This document shows positions 23,199 to 32,946 of a stretch of DNA of 64,000 nucleotides, in pieces. The translations under genes and the position numbers were made by a program. How positions within the stretch are numbered: position 1 is the stretch's first letter; each line of letters opens with the position of its first letter. This stretch comes from Pseudoselenomonas ruminantium (GTDB lineage Bacteria; Bacillota; Negativicutes; Selenomonadales; Selenomonadaceae). The notes under the pieces were generated by a model. It was given only the letters and a program-made list of their open reading frames with translations. It was not told the origin of the DNA and did not search any database. The stretch covers positions 1-64,000 of the forward strand of contig CACZHK010000001.1 in the NCBI GenBank assembly GCA_902780915.1, read 5' to 3'.

Positions 23199-24320
23199 TC
23201 ACCCTTGCTGCACCCAGATGATCTTTTCCTCCGCTACTCCGACAGACAAAAGGCTGCCACGTATCTGCTTGGCCACATCTTCCTGCCAGACTGCTATGAC
23301 TAAATAATCATAATCCCAGCCGGACAAGGCATCAGGACCTGAGACACCACAGCCTTCATACGCCTCGCGCCTAGCAGCATCCACCCAACCCACAAGCTTA
23401 ATGCCCTCATAATCCTTAATCTGCCGATAATATGACTTGCCGACATTGCCTGCGCCATACAAAACCACCCTGCTCCCCTGCCCTATCCTCTCGAACGGGA
23501 AGATGTATTGCTCATGCTTGCGGTTGTAGAGCAGAGCATTCTCAAAGAGCTGCAGCATTTCTTCCCCGTAAGCTTCCCTGTAAATAGCACGATATGCCTC
23601 TAAATCTTCCTCTGCCGGCATATATGCCCAGTTCAGCATCAGCGCATGGAAAACACCATCAACATGGGCAAAAGTTTCCTGTGTCACCTGCAGGGCACCA
23701 ATATTGGGATAAGTGACTCCATAGCGATTCGGCCCAGGCAGGAAATTGAAGACGCGCCGCCCTGTCATGCTGGCATACAGGGCATTAGTGGCAATATTGC
23801 TGCTCTCTGTCAATTGGTTCAGGGAAATATCATGCAAGCAGATAATTGCTCCCGGAGCCAAGCAGGGCAGGATAGCCAGATAGTCCAGCAACTCCCCGGG
23901 CAAGATGTGCATGGTATCCAAAACTACCATATCCGGCCCCTCGGCAAACTTGTCGATAACATGGGGCAGAGCTTGTCCCAGCAAGAACTCATGTCTAGCC
24001 TTGCCGCCAACCACAGACAGGTACTCATCAGCTATATAACCAGTCCTCCTACTGCTATCCCTGTAAAACGGCACAGACACATCAACTGAATACATATCGC
24101 AGTCAAGCCCCAGCATCCTTATGCATTCCAGCATAACAGCAGTAGTCCCCCCCGCAGCCACGCCGACTTCCAATATCTTATGCGGGCGAAACTGCCTGAT
24201 GAGCCCGCATAAGAAAGCTGACTCAAACTCCGTCATCTCCGGCACCCACGTTGCATCTGCCAGCATTCCAAGTACAGCCGTCCTGGGCTCATAATATAAT
24301 TCCGTGTGTAATCTTTCCAT
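23199..24320 (-). CDS. SAM methyltransferase (cephalosporin-hydroxylase-like) fused to Rossmann module
   Basis: 373 residues. Residues about 20-230 carry a class I methyltransferase fold with the SAM loop LEVGVAAGGTTAVML, VDVSVPFY, MVVLDTMH and LHDISLNQL, in the group that includes macrocin O-methyltransferases and CmcI-like proteins. Residues about 285-373 are the locus-wide module (VVLYGAGNVGKSYY, GWVDAARREAYEG). A sugar O-methyltransferase role is likely. The ATG at 24320 follows GGAGG. After its stop the minus-strand operon is interrupted by the AbiE/HicB cassette. Confidence 0.75.
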   Translation of the reverse strand: MERLHTELYYEPRTAVLGMLADATWVPEMTEFESAFLCGLIRQFRPHKILEVGVAAGGTTAVMLECIRMLGLDCDMYSVDVSVPFYRDSSRRTGYIADEYLSVVGGKARHEFLLGQALPHVIDKFAEGPDMVVLDTMHILPGELLDYLAILPCLAPGAIICLHDISLNQLTESSNIATNALYASMTGRRVFNFLPGPNRYGVTYPNIGALQVTQETFAHVDGVFHALMLNWAYMPAEEDLEAYRAIYREAYGEEMLQLFENALLYNRKHEQYIFPFERIGQGSRVVLYGAGNVGKSYYRQIKDYEGIKLVGWVDAARREAYEGCGVSGPDALSGWDYDYLVIAVWQEDVAKQIRGSLLSVGVAEEKIIWVQQG

Positions 24321-24345
24321 ACCAAACCTCCGCAATTCACTTTTG

Positions 24346-25521
24346 TCAAAACGCGTATAAGACCGTATCGTTGTCCATCAAGGGAGAGTGCTGCCGTAGT
24401 ATCAGCCTGTACCCTGGAACCAGCTTATGGATGTACAAAGGGATTTCCCATAAATCCTCCGGCTTATGGTACACACATACTGCCAATTTGGGCTTGTATT
24501 GCGTAATCATACGCTGCATACCTTGCAGGGCATCCATTTCCGCTCCTTCAATGTCCATCTTCACAAACGTTGCAGGTTCTGCAAGCACGCCCTCTTCTCT
24601 AAGTGCGTCCAAAGACCGCAACTGTGCCTCAGCACTTGCAATCAGATTACCGGAAAAACGAATGGCATAAGATGAACCTTCACCTTCTACCATAGGGGTG
24701 AAATCCACCGATCTGTTGCAATCGCTTACACCAAAGGGAAATAGAGATATTCTACCATCCTTCAGCCTCCGGTTAGACTCAAGTTGCTTGAAAATGGAAG
24801 GATCCATTTCAAAGGCATACACTGCCCGAAAATTCTCCTTGGTCTGTTCAACAAAAGCCTCTGTCGTATCACCGATATAGGCACCGCAGTCATAGAAAAC
24901 CTCGTCCCTCCCCAGAAGTTCCCTTATCTCCTTTGGGAAGTACTGCGGCAGTGACAACAAATCACCTGTCAAATTTTCATCTGACACATGGCACCTGATT
25001 ACACTGGCAAAGACACTCAAAGATTCATCGTCTGCCAAAAGATTGGCTGCCTCCCGTAGTTCAGGCAAATGAGAGGCATACAGCCTTGCATTCCCTGCCC
25101 TGTAAAGAAACGAGGCAAAACCACGCCGGCACGGATCCTCCTGCAGTGACGGGACAAGGCAGCCCGACAGTCCCAAATCCGCTATACATGCTTGAATTTC
25201 CGCTACATAGAACAGAGTAGTATTCAGTACAGCAAGTTCATCAGCAGCGTATTCCCTCATATCCTTCGGTGACCGGCAATAAATACCCGGAACAATCTCA
25301 CGGCCCTGCTTGCCTGCATCGTTGTCCACAAAGAACAAGACCTTGTCAGGAAAAGCTTTCGCCAGTCGCTCCGCAACCTTCACGCCCTCTCGCCCGGCAC
25401 CGAACAGCGCCAAGGCACGCTTGCCCGCCAGAACAGACATATAGCGCTCATATTTATCCTCATTATCCCGTTCGCTTCGCAGAATAATGCCCTCAATTTC
25501 CTCCACAATTCCCCTATTCAT
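24346..25521 (-). CDS. Rossmann module fused to FkbM-family methyltransferase
   Basis: 391 residues. About 30-125 is the module (LALFGAGREGVKV, FFVDNDAGKQGREI). About 180-391 is an FkbM methyltransferase with VFYDCGAYIGDTTEAF, YAFEMDPS, FVKMDIEGAEMDALQG and the family-typical end KPKLAVCVYHKPEDLWEIP through TVLYAF. FkbM enzymes O-methylate sugars and polyketides. The start at 25521 has AGGAGG six bases before. Its C-terminal tail is closely like those of two further genes at 47.2 and 51.6 kb. Confidence 0.82.
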   Translation of the reverse strand: MNRGIVEEIEGIILRSERDNEDKYERYMSVLAGKRALALFGAGREGVKVAERLAKAFPDKVLFFVDNDAGKQGREIVPGIYCRSPKDMREYAADELAVLNTTLFYVAEIQACIADLGLSGCLVPSLQEDPCRRGFASFLYRAGNARLYASHLPELREAANLLADDESLSVFASVIRCHVSDENLTGDLLSLPQYFPKEIRELLGRDEVFYDCGAYIGDTTEAFVEQTKENFRAVYAFEMDPSIFKQLESNRRLKDGRISLFPFGVSDCNRSVDFTPMVEGEGSSYAIRFSGNLIASAEAQLRSLDALREEGVLAEPATFVKMDIEGAEMDALQGMQRMITQYKPKLAVCVYHKPEDLWEIPLYIHKLVPGYRLILRQHSPLMDNDTVLYAF

Positions 25522-25532
25522 CCTTTGCCTCC

Positions 25533-26843
25533 TCACTGTTCCAGGCATGCTCTGACTTCGCTGTTCACGGACATGATATTTTGCATCCCGTCCTGCCGCA
25601 GCTGTCTTAATATACTGTATTGATCCGTATCCTTGACGCATACCAGAATCAGGTCTTCCCTATCCAGCAGGACAGGCGCATACCGGCTTACTGTTAATCC
25701 CTGCAGTTCCGTGCCTGTCGGCACCTCATCCGTTACCATCACGCCATGAGGTATGATGCCCTTCGAGCGCATATAGGCTAGCACACTGCTCGCCACACGT
25801 CCTGCACCGTACAGATAGATACGTCCTACTTTCCTCAACCTGCCAAGAAAGAACTGCTCAAGCATTTCTGCCCTCTGAATCTCCCTGTAGGTATTAAACC
25901 AGCACGTCTCTGGCTCTTTCAGCATCTGCTGCACATGCTCCCAGGCAGCCTCAGGCCAGTGCTCCTGCCGCAGAAAGCCTCGCTCCTCAGCCAGACGGAA
26001 ATCCTGCAGTTCCCGCTCCAGAAATTCCAAGCGGAATTTGCGTGCTATCCTGCCATAATTCCACTGATAAATACGATGCATAGCAATAGCAGAAAGCGGC
26101 GCCGCGTCCTGCTCTGCATCAGGACGCTCTGACAAATATCTCCACAATTCATCGAACTCATCGCAGTCGCAATACACCTTGCCCTTGGATTGGATAGAAG
26201 CATTCATGTTATCCACACGATAATGCAGGAATGCGTCCTTCATAAGATAGACACGTTTAGCACAAGCAAGCACTTTCAGCGTAAAAGCAACATCCTGATA
26301 GGCAGCCCCCGGAGTCTCGTTGAACCAAATGCCGTTATGCAAAAGGAACTCACGACTGTACAGGGAAGACCAGACTACTGTATCTGTCCTAAAGAGCTGC
26401 GGCTCCGAAATAGCAGGAAAGATTTTTCCATACCTGCATCCCCTGAGTAGCTCGTAAAATTCGTTATTATCCTCACCGCTCAAAAGCCAGTAATTGGATT
26501 TAACTACCTCGGCGTCCTGTGCCTCAGCAGCCGACCAAAGGCGCTCCATCATCTCCGGAGCGGCATAATCGTCGCTTTCCACAATGCCAATATATTTCCC
26601 GGATGCCACACGCAGTCCCTGATTCATGGAATGGCCGTAGCCGGTATTAGGCTTGTCGATGACCTTGATACGTGCATCAGATGCCGCGAACCTCTGCAAA
26701 ATATCAGCGGAGCCATCCGTCGAACCATCATTGATGCAGATGATTTCTATATCCTGAAGGGCCTGATTGACTACACTCTCTAAGCATCGTGGAAGATATT
26801 TTTCCACATTATAGATAGGTACTAAAATCGATACTTTACACAT
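25533..26843 (-). CDS. Family 2 glycosyltransferase fused to Rossmann module
   Basis: 436 residues. The GT-A domain (about 1-240) shows VSILVPIYNVEKYL, CINDGSTDGS, GYGHSMNQGL and the metal-binding ESDD. The C-terminal 85 residues are the module (RIYLYGAGRVASSVLAY, then a variant acidic turn VTDEVPTG). The protein should add a sugar from a nucleotide donor to a growing glycan at the inner face of the membrane. The donor is unknown. It ends twelve bases before the FkbM gene start, in one operon. Confidence 0.83.
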   Translation of the reverse strand: MCKVSILVPIYNVEKYLPRCLESVVNQALQDIEIICINDGSTDGSADILQRFAASDARIKVIDKPNTGYGHSMNQGLRVASGKYIGIVESDDYAAPEMMERLWSAAEAQDAEVVKSNYWLLSGEDNNEFYELLRGCRYGKIFPAISEPQLFRTDTVVWSSLYSREFLLHNGIWFNETPGAAYQDVAFTLKVLACAKRVYLMKDAFLHYRVDNMNASIQSKGKVYCDCDEFDELWRYLSERPDAEQDAAPLSAIAMHRIYQWNYGRIARKFRLEFLERELQDFRLAEERGFLRQEHWPEAAWEHVQQMLKEPETCWFNTYREIQRAEMLEQFFLGRLRKVGRIYLYGAGRVASSVLAYMRSKGIIPHGVMVTDEVPTGTELQGLTVSRYAPVLLDREDLILVCVKDTDQYSILRQLRQDGMQNIMSVNSEVRACLEQ

Positions 26844-26900
26844 AAAGCCTGTTATCCTCACACACTTCTCATTAGTTGTAAACTAAAAAGCTGTTTTCGC

Positions 26901-28325
26901 CTATTCATGTTTGCATAGAATCGCTTGCATTACCTCTTCTACTCTTTTCTTGAAGTCACTTAGTGAAAACATATCTGAATAAATCTTTTTCGCTGCGGTT
27001 CCCATCTTGGTACGTTCTTCCGGATGCTCAAACATCCATAGCATTGCTGATGCTAGTTTATCAGCGTCTCCTACAGGCACAACCATCCCCGCTTGGTATT
27101 CAATCAATAGTGTAGATGTTCCCACTGCTTCACTAGCAATGACAGGACAACCAAACATCATGGCCTCTACCGTTACTATCGGCAAGGTATCACTAAGAGA
27201 CGGACATACTAAAACATCCAAATCTTCCTCATAAAAGCGCAGCATATCGTTCCGACTGAATTCACCTAAAAACTCAATCGGCAAATTCTTAGCCTGAGCC
27301 TTTAGCTCAGTCAACAATTCTCCTCCACCTTGACCGATAAGTACGAAACGGCAAGTATCCAGAATTTTATCCGGCAACAACGCAACAGCAGCGATAAAGT
27401 CTCCTTGTGCTTTGCGTTTTGTCAGGCCTCCGGACACACAGAAAGTCATTTTTTTCCCGTCGTGCCGCATTGTATTTTTCTTTTTCGCCCAATTCTCCAG
27501 CCCGTATGGCATAATACCCACACGGCACTCTTTGGCATAATGCTCTATAAAAGCCTCTCTGGCTACATTGCTCACAGCTTCAATTCGTATGTTATCAACA
27601 TCCAGATGCATGAGCGATTCATCATGTATGCGCATCTCTCTGTAAACCATATCTGAGTCATGCAGCCACCACAGGACAGGTATATTTTGGTCACGTTCCT
27701 GTAGCAAAAGATACATTTCTATCGTGTTAAGGATATAAGCCTGGGCCCCCCCCAAGCAGTCTTGTCTGGCTAGCGGTATGTCATGTGCTGCCAGTCCCAA
27801 GATCAATACTGGCACGCCCATGCCTACCAGTTCCCCACGCAAGTCACCATCCGTGAGACTTGCAACCATAGGTCTATATCCCAATATCAGCAACACTCGC
27901 ACCAGCTGACAGAGTGCCACTTCTGCCCCATTCAAATTAAGATTAGGCGTCAATAGCAGTAAATGTCCTGTAGCCTCTTTTTTTCTGGCATAGCGTTTAG
28001 TACCATCTATGCAATACATCCAGCATTTAGGAGGAGTGAGTAAATCACGTAGACCTTTATATAGTTCATGCACTTCAAAAATGCAGTGTTCATCGACCCC
28101 TAAGTCCACAAGTTGCTTACGCATTTCATCAGCTTTAGCACTTAAAAGATAAATCTGTTGATAATCAATAAATAAAACACTGTCCGGTGAATATATCTTG
28201 ATTCCATTTAAACATTGCCCCTGCTTTGACGAATCATTATCCAAAAAGCCCACCACGTTTGCACGGACAAAACATTCACTGAAACGCTGATAAATTTTTC
28301 CTGTACCGAAGATTAATATTTTCAT
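26901..28325 (-). CDS. Rossmann module fused to family 4 glycosyltransferase
   Basis: 474 residues. The module is at residues 1-95 (ILIFGTGKIYQRF, VGFLDNDSSKQGQ). A GT-B glycosyltransferase follows, with an N-terminal half containing LNLNGAEVALCQLV and a C-terminal half with FCVSGGLTKRKAQGDFI and CPSLSDTLPIVTVEAMMFGCPVI, typical of GT4. A run of eight G lies in frame at 27746-27753 (DCLGGAQ), a possible slippage site. The start at 28325 has a weak ribosome site and is the least certain part. Confidence 0.82.
   Translation of the reverse strand: MKILIFGTGKIYQRFSECFVRANVVGFLDNDSSKQGQCLNGIKIYSPDSVLFIDYQQIYLLSAKADEMRKQLVDLGVDEHCIFEVHELYKGLRDLLTPPKCWMYCIDGTKRYARKKEATGHLLLLTPNLNLNGAEVALCQLVRVLLILGYRPMVASLTDGDLRGELVGMGVPVLILGLAAHDIPLARQDCLGGAQAYILNTIEMYLLLQERDQNIPVLWWLHDSDMVYREMRIHDESLMHLDVDNIRIEAVSNVAREAFIEHYAKECRVGIMPYGLENWAKKKNTMRHDGKKMTFCVSGGLTKRKAQGDFIAAVALLPDKILDTCRFVLIGQGGGELLTELKAQAKNLPIEFLGEFSRNDMLRFYEEDLDVLVCPSLSDTLPIVTVEAMMFGCPVIASEAVGTSTLLIEYQAGMVVPVGDADKLASAMLWMFEHPEERTKMGTAAKKIYSDMFSLSDFKKRVEEVMQAILCKHE
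27746..27753 (-). repeat. Run of eight G in the GT4 gene
   Basis: Eight G on the coding strand encode the Gly-Gly in DCLGGAQ, with the frame intact at this length. Gain or loss of one base would truncate the glycosyltransferase near its middle. Confidence 0.7.
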
Positions 28326-28369
28326 ACACACACCATTTTTTACACCTTGCAAATACCAAAAGATATTTC

Positions 28370-30466
28370 TTACAGTTCATTTTGCTTTAGACAAGGAGCA
28401 CTTCCTCCATTTAAATCATCACTTATTGTGCGTTTTTCGAAAGTCTGTATTCCACTTGGGAACGCATCACTCCTATATAGTTCCATTATTTGTTGCCCCA
28501 CTGACCTTCCTGTATATTCCATAGGAATTGCGAGTTTCAAAAATTCGTCCCAGTATCCCATAACGATTTCTTGCGCTTCCATATATTCATTTATTTCTTC
28601 ATCAGTTCTGACCTCTTTATCAAAAACAACATTTCCAAAATTATCAGCATCATTCACAGATGGTTCCGATGAACTGAAAATATATTCAAAAACATTATTG
28701 ATAAGCATAATATGGCTATCCTGTGGCAAGAACGACTCCACTTGTCCCATGGTTCGTGCATACCTGGAGGTATATCTTTTAAGATATAAGCCACACAACT
28801 TACGAAGTACTTCTGCAGTCAGTGCATACTGCGATGTACCTTGGGAACACATCTCGACAAAAGCATAGTTGCCATCTGACCTAAGCCCGATTCTATGTAA
28901 ATACACTTTATACCTTGCACATCTTTTCTTGGAACTATCGTATATTTCTTCTTTTCTGCTTAGTACCCTCTCCCATACTAACTCGCTATCATCATCGTAC
29001 TCTTCGACTGGTGCAATTCCCAGTTTAAAAATATCATTAACAACCTGCCTGCTCCTTCCCTGAATCTTTGAGTGCATCCACTCCAGATCCTTATCCTCTC
29101 TCATCGCCAGGCCCATACATATTTTTCTTGATGAGTACAAATAAATCGAGGGCGGCATATTAGAGAGTCTCCATTTGCTCACAGCCTCATCATACATTTT
29201 CTTAAATGCATACCCATCCCTGGCCGCAAAAAGTATGGCCTCAAAATCCTGCTCCCTAGCTTTGTTTAATAGCCACGACACAAAAGATGCAGCCAAAGGT
29301 GCTACAAACAAACCGACAAAATCATTGATATCTGCTATCTTACGTCTACCATCTTTATCAAAAGCAAATGGATCAGCATAAGCTCTTGTCAAAAACAAAC
29401 CCACCAAAAGTCTCTCATTATATTTTTCCAGATATTTAAAAGGCTGGCTAACCCCTGATGACCTAAATGCTTCCAGAGCACTTTTTATGATAAACGAGTC
29501 TATCCCTCTTCTCCTCGCTCCCCAGCCATCAGCAACTTGATTATCGCCTATATGCATATAGGTACCAGCAGGATTTTTCTGTCGTACAATTCTAAACAGT
29601 TCTTCCCCTTTTGAAGTACCGTAGAAATCGGATATGTACATCTTGTCATAAAAATCTATTCCATTTTCAGTTAACACTTTCTCCAGGAAAGCCGGCGGCA
29701 GATACATATCCGAAACCAGTAAAACCTTTTTCCCCAGTGACCTTGCATATCTTCCTGCCTCCACCATGACTGGTCTTGGCATCAGAACATCCCGCTCCAC
29801 TTCCATTTCTATTTTTTTTAGGACTACTACTTCTTCATCTGTAAGATGTATCATTTTTTGGAGAGTGACATAAATCCCATCCAGTCCGATGCCTTCCCTG
29901 TCCTGCGACACCTCCGCCTGATTTCTGTAGTTCTTAAAGCCTTTGACCAATCCTAATCCACTCGCAGCGGCCCGTTGTTCCACAAGATCAAAAACATCTG
30001 TAGGGTACAGAACCTTACGCATCAGCAATGTATCAAAGATGTCAAAAGATATTACATCATGAATTTCAATGCATTTCCATAGACTTTCTTTAAGAGCGCA
30101 ATCGGCAAGACCTTCAGATAAATCTTTTCCCACGTCACTCAAGTCACCGCTTTGAATGCCGTATAGTTTTATTTCATTATTACTGCAGAAGTCCTTTATC
30201 CTGTCATATACAATTCTTTCGCCATCCAGACTTGCAGCTATAACTAACGTATCAATACCAAGCTGAGGCAACTCATGTATGGGCTTTATCGGCTTGTTGA
30301 GATAATCTCCATATTGCTTTTTGCCATCACAGAAGCAGGCAATGTTGCCAGAGAAATTTCTGCCTATAAGTTTCGCATAATATCCTGTTCCGTAAACTGC
30401 AAAGTTATTTTCACTGCTTTGCACTACAGTTTTAAGAAAACCACAAATTTTCTTTTCATCTATCAT
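28370..30466 (-). CDS. Rossmann module fused to HAD-superfamily protein (COG5610-like)
   Basis: 698 residues. About 20-115 is the module (NFAVYGTGYYAKLIG, CFCDGKKQYG). About 135-330 is a HAD phosphatase-like domain with ISFDIFDTLLMR (nucleophile DxF), LLVSDMYLPP and HIGDNQVADGWGARRRG. The remaining 350 residues match the large uncharacterised tail of COG5610-type proteins found in capsule and O-antigen loci. The nucleophile's second Asp is Asp-x-Phe-Asp-Thr as in active HADs, so phosphatase activity is possible. The substrate is unknown. AGGAGGAG precedes the ATG. Confidence 0.78.
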   Translation of the reverse strand: MIDEKKICGFLKTVVQSSENNFAVYGTGYYAKLIGRNFSGNIACFCDGKKQYGDYLNKPIKPIHELPQLGIDTLVIAASLDGERIVYDRIKDFCSNNEIKLYGIQSGDLSDVGKDLSEGLADCALKESLWKCIEIHDVISFDIFDTLLMRKVLYPTDVFDLVEQRAAASGLGLVKGFKNYRNQAEVSQDREGIGLDGIYVTLQKMIHLTDEEVVVLKKIEMEVERDVLMPRPVMVEAGRYARSLGKKVLLVSDMYLPPAFLEKVLTENGIDFYDKMYISDFYGTSKGEELFRIVRQKNPAGTYMHIGDNQVADGWGARRRGIDSFIIKSALEAFRSSGVSQPFKYLEKYNERLLVGLFLTRAYADPFAFDKDGRRKIADINDFVGLFVAPLAASFVSWLLNKAREQDFEAILFAARDGYAFKKMYDEAVSKWRLSNMPPSIYLYSSRKICMGLAMREDKDLEWMHSKIQGRSRQVVNDIFKLGIAPVEEYDDDSELVWERVLSRKEEIYDSSKKRCARYKVYLHRIGLRSDGNYAFVEMCSQGTSQYALTAEVLRKLCGLYLKRYTSRYARTMGQVESFLPQDSHIMLINNVFEYIFSSSEPSVNDADNFGNVVFDKEVRTDEEINEYMEAQEIVMGYWDEFLKLAIPMEYTGRSVGQQIMELYRSDAFPSGIQTFEKRTISDDLNGGSAPCLKQNEL

Positions 30467-30599
30467 TAAGTTCTCCTCCTAAAAGAAAGTACAAAGTCAC
30501 CCTCCTTCATTTCAAATGGGAGGTGAATATAACCCCTCCGGGGTATTATACTATTCCGCCTAGGGCGGTTTTTGGCAGCATCATTAGATACTCGTAGCC

Positions 30600-31250
30600 G
30601 CCAACGGCGGCTGATTGATACTTCTCCCCGTCCTAAAGCTTAATATTTTCCTCCTGGTTCTTTATGAACTCCACGATAGTTGACTCGTTCACATTACCCA
30701 CCATGGCCCATATAGTAACCTCGCGCCTAAAAGTGCCGATTTCCCCAATTCTGCCTAAACTCTGGATGTCGGTCAAATATCATCATGCTAATCTTACCCT
30801 TGACATACGACATCACCTCCGACACGCTAAGCTTTGGCGGGATGGGCACGTACATATGCACATGGTCTTTACACACCTTACCCTCTATAAGCTTTATCTA
30901 CTTCATCTCTAACAGCTTCTTCAAGATTTCCGCTATATCCCGCTTAACTTCGCCATACATTGCCTTACGACGATACTTCGAGATAAAATACTATATGATA
31001 TGTGCAATTCGACGTGTTTCATTGACGGCCTATTTAGGTTGACAAGTTTTTTTGCCGATTTTAGGCAAAATTCCATCCAATGCGTACATTTATGACCATG
31101 TTACTGGCCGTAGAGGGTGTATTGCTTGGATAAAGTCCGTCTATGGTAGACATAGCCTATCAACCTAAAACTATGTGATAATGATATTTGAAACACGCCT
31201 GCAATTCAATCGCATATGTGCTATACTCTGATTGTCCCTCTTTGGATACC
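30600..31250 (-). pseudogene. Degenerate IS200/IS605 tnpA, split by a MITE-like element
   Basis: Minus-strand pieces rebuild a TnpA of the Y1 transposase family: DNQSIAHMRLNC, then (after the insertion) TYHIVF, then by frameshift SKYRRKAMYGEVKRDIAEIL, an internal stop, and KVCKDHVHMYVPIPPKLSVS with the HUH-type HVH. Further frameshifts follow before FDRHPEFRQNWGNRHF. The MITE-like element at 31012-31199 interrupts it after LNC. Several stops show it is dead. The hairpins at 30520-30630 may be relics of the element end. Apart from this the interval between 30467 and 31336 holds no gene. Confidence 0.75.
31012..31199. mobile_element. MITE-like element, copy 1 (188 bp)
   Basis: The ends are ACGTGTTTCA and TGAAACACGCC, inverted repeats of about 9-10 bases. 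The flanks TGCAATTCG (31003-31011) and TGCAATTCA (31200-31208) are a 9-bp target duplication with one change. Removing the element and one flank rejoins the IS200 tnpA frame. A copy with nearly the same sequence is at 37137-37314. There is no coding capacity; an inner 12-bp inverted repeat (TTTAGGTTGACA) suggests a folded form. Confidence 0.85.
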
Positions 31251-31336
31251 TCCTGGTGAATGATATGGCCGCGAAACCAATATCATTGTAACACGGTAGG
31301 TTTTGGATTTTCTGATACTCTGGGCAACGCTTAAGC

Positions 31337-31654
31337 TTATTCCATTCTCTCCATTTCAGATGGGGAATTAAAATAACTTCTTGCTACATCATAATTTGTA
31401 GGGGCAGCTATAATCACAAAATCTGCATCTCTATACGCTTTTTCGCCCTCGAGAGTAGCATGCAGAGTCAAATTTTTATTTGCTAAATAATCTTCTATCT
31501 CGGTATCCGCAATTGGTGATTTGCAATCATTAACCATATCAATTTTTCCAGGCAATATATCGACTGCTGTCACTTGATTATGCTGCGCCAATAAAACAGA
31601 CAAGGACAAGCCAACATAGCCTAACCCCGCTACGGCTAACTTTTTTTGTGACAT
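31337..31654 (-). pseudogene. N-terminal fragment of UDP-glucose 6-dehydrogenase
   Basis: 105 residues starting with a good ribosome site (GGAGGG) and reading LAVAGLGYVGLSLSVLLAQ (NAD-binding loop), VTAVDILPGKI and FVIIAAPTNYD, then an unrelated short tail to the stop. Full Ugd is about 390 residues and needs the central and C-terminal domains with the catalytic Cys. Only the front of the NAD domain remains, so it cannot be active as Ugd. It lies at the left edge of the segment bounded by the two MITE-like copies. Confidence 0.8.
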
Positions 31655-31671
31655 TAGAATCCCTCCGCATA

Positions 31672-32946
31672 TCATTCCGCTATTTTCCGATATAACCAAT
31701 CATGCAATCTCCCCTTATACATAACCGTTGAAATTTCGAGAGCAATATTTTTCTCAACATCCCAAAAGAAAAAATAATCCTTATTCAATCTGAGTCCCAT
31801 TTCAGCCAGATTATCCGCTATCTCATCAGCATATATAACAGAAGTTATAATAATCGGGCATCCACATTTTTTTATGTTTTTAAAAGCAGGAGTAATAACA
31901 GATATCCCATTCTCTTTTTGATTAAGAATAGCTTTTTTGTCTATAATAAATGGAATTACCTTATCCAAATACAACAGCAGTTTAATAGCTTTATGCCCAA
32001 CCCCACCATTACCCCAAATAACTATTTCACTGGATTTAGGTAAAGCTATCAACGCACGCTGACGTGCTTCTTTAATATCCAAACGAATCATTTCATCAAT
32101 CAGATGTTTAATCATACCATAGGCTTTTACAGGCTTAAAATTTGACGATAGATTGCTGTAATTATGATCAAGTTTACATGTTGTGAAAGATAAATCATAT
32201 CCCCTTTGTTCTATATACGGCTTCCAAACATCAATATTGCTCAAACGATTCCAGGCATGGCATCCAAACGGAAGATTACTTTCTGAAAGCGAATCAAATA
32301 CACGATTGAAATTTGATTGCAAAGAAAATCTGACTGCAACTCTGGATGGAGCCGTCTTGAAATCAACGTTCTTGCTCCAGCCACAATAAATAAAATAACA
32401 ATCTTCACCATATTCACCCGTCATAAGCTTTGACATCAGAAATGGCTCCTTGGCAGCTACATACGGCATATAGTTTTTCACCACTTTGTAGCAGGCTTCT
32501 ACATTCCTAAGAGATAAACCACCATTACCTACACGATTGACGGTATATGGCCAACCTACCCAGTACGGCAATGGTGCACCAATATAATCATAAGCCATAC
32601 CACAAAAATCACTTAATTTGTCGCAAAAAACAAAAGCATCCAATTGATAAATGAGCATATACTCATAATCCAAAAATCTTTTGTAAAAAACTGCTGAAAG
32701 CATTAGCAAGCTATACGCTTTCACACTCTCAAAGCACTCATCTGGGAATAATTCAGCCTTCTCACCTGTTCGTTGATAATATGACCGCATTTTTTTAGGC
32801 GATATATAGCAAATATCATATTTCCCCAGAATTTTCTTCCCCTGCTCAAGTGATATATTCTCTGCATCTCCCAAATTCTCTTTAATTCTCGGAATTACCA
32901 CTACCACATTTTGCCTTCTAATTATATTATCCTTCTGTCTTGTCAT
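31672..32946 (-). CDS. DUF5672 glycosyltransferase-like protein fused to Rossmann module
   Basis: 424 residues. Residues about 10-270 match DUF5672 proteins of capsule/O-antigen loci: VVVVIPRIKENLGD, CYISPKKM, YEYMLIYQLDAFVF, YIGAPLPYWVGW, VGNGGLSLR and EDCYF. QLDAF probably replaces the DxD of GT-A enzymes. Residues about 310-410 are the module (EIVIWGNGGVGHKAI, PFIIDKKAILNQ). It overlaps the preceding DUF362 gene by 20 bases; a GTG at 32907 behind AGAAGG is an alternative start. Confidence 0.78.
   Translation of the reverse strand: MTRQKDNIIRRQNVVVVIPRIKENLGDAENISLEQGKKILGKYDICYISPKKMRSYYQRTGEKAELFPDECFESVKAYSLLMLSAVFYKRFLDYEYMLIYQLDAFVFCDKLSDFCGMAYDYIGAPLPYWVGWPYTVNRVGNGGLSLRNVEACYKVVKNYMPYVAAKEPFLMSKLMTGEYGEDCYFIYCGWSKNVDFKTAPSRVAVRFSLQSNFNRVFDSLSESNLPFGCHAWNRLSNIDVWKPYIEQRGYDLSFTTCKLDHNYSNLSSNFKPVKAYGMIKHLIDEMIRLDIKEARQRALIALPKSSEIVIWGNGGVGHKAIKLLLYLDKVIPFIIDKKAILNQKENGISVITPAFKNIKKCGCPIIITSVIYADEIADNLAEMGLRLNKDYFFFWDVEKNIALEISTVMYKGRLHDWLYRKIAE

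Noticed and set aside
24147..24153. Seven-G runs (also near 35508 and 52453) as phase-variation tracts
   Set aside because: Runs of seven are expected by chance in Gly codons and are less prone to slippage than the nine-G tracts. They are in frame and not listed as switches.
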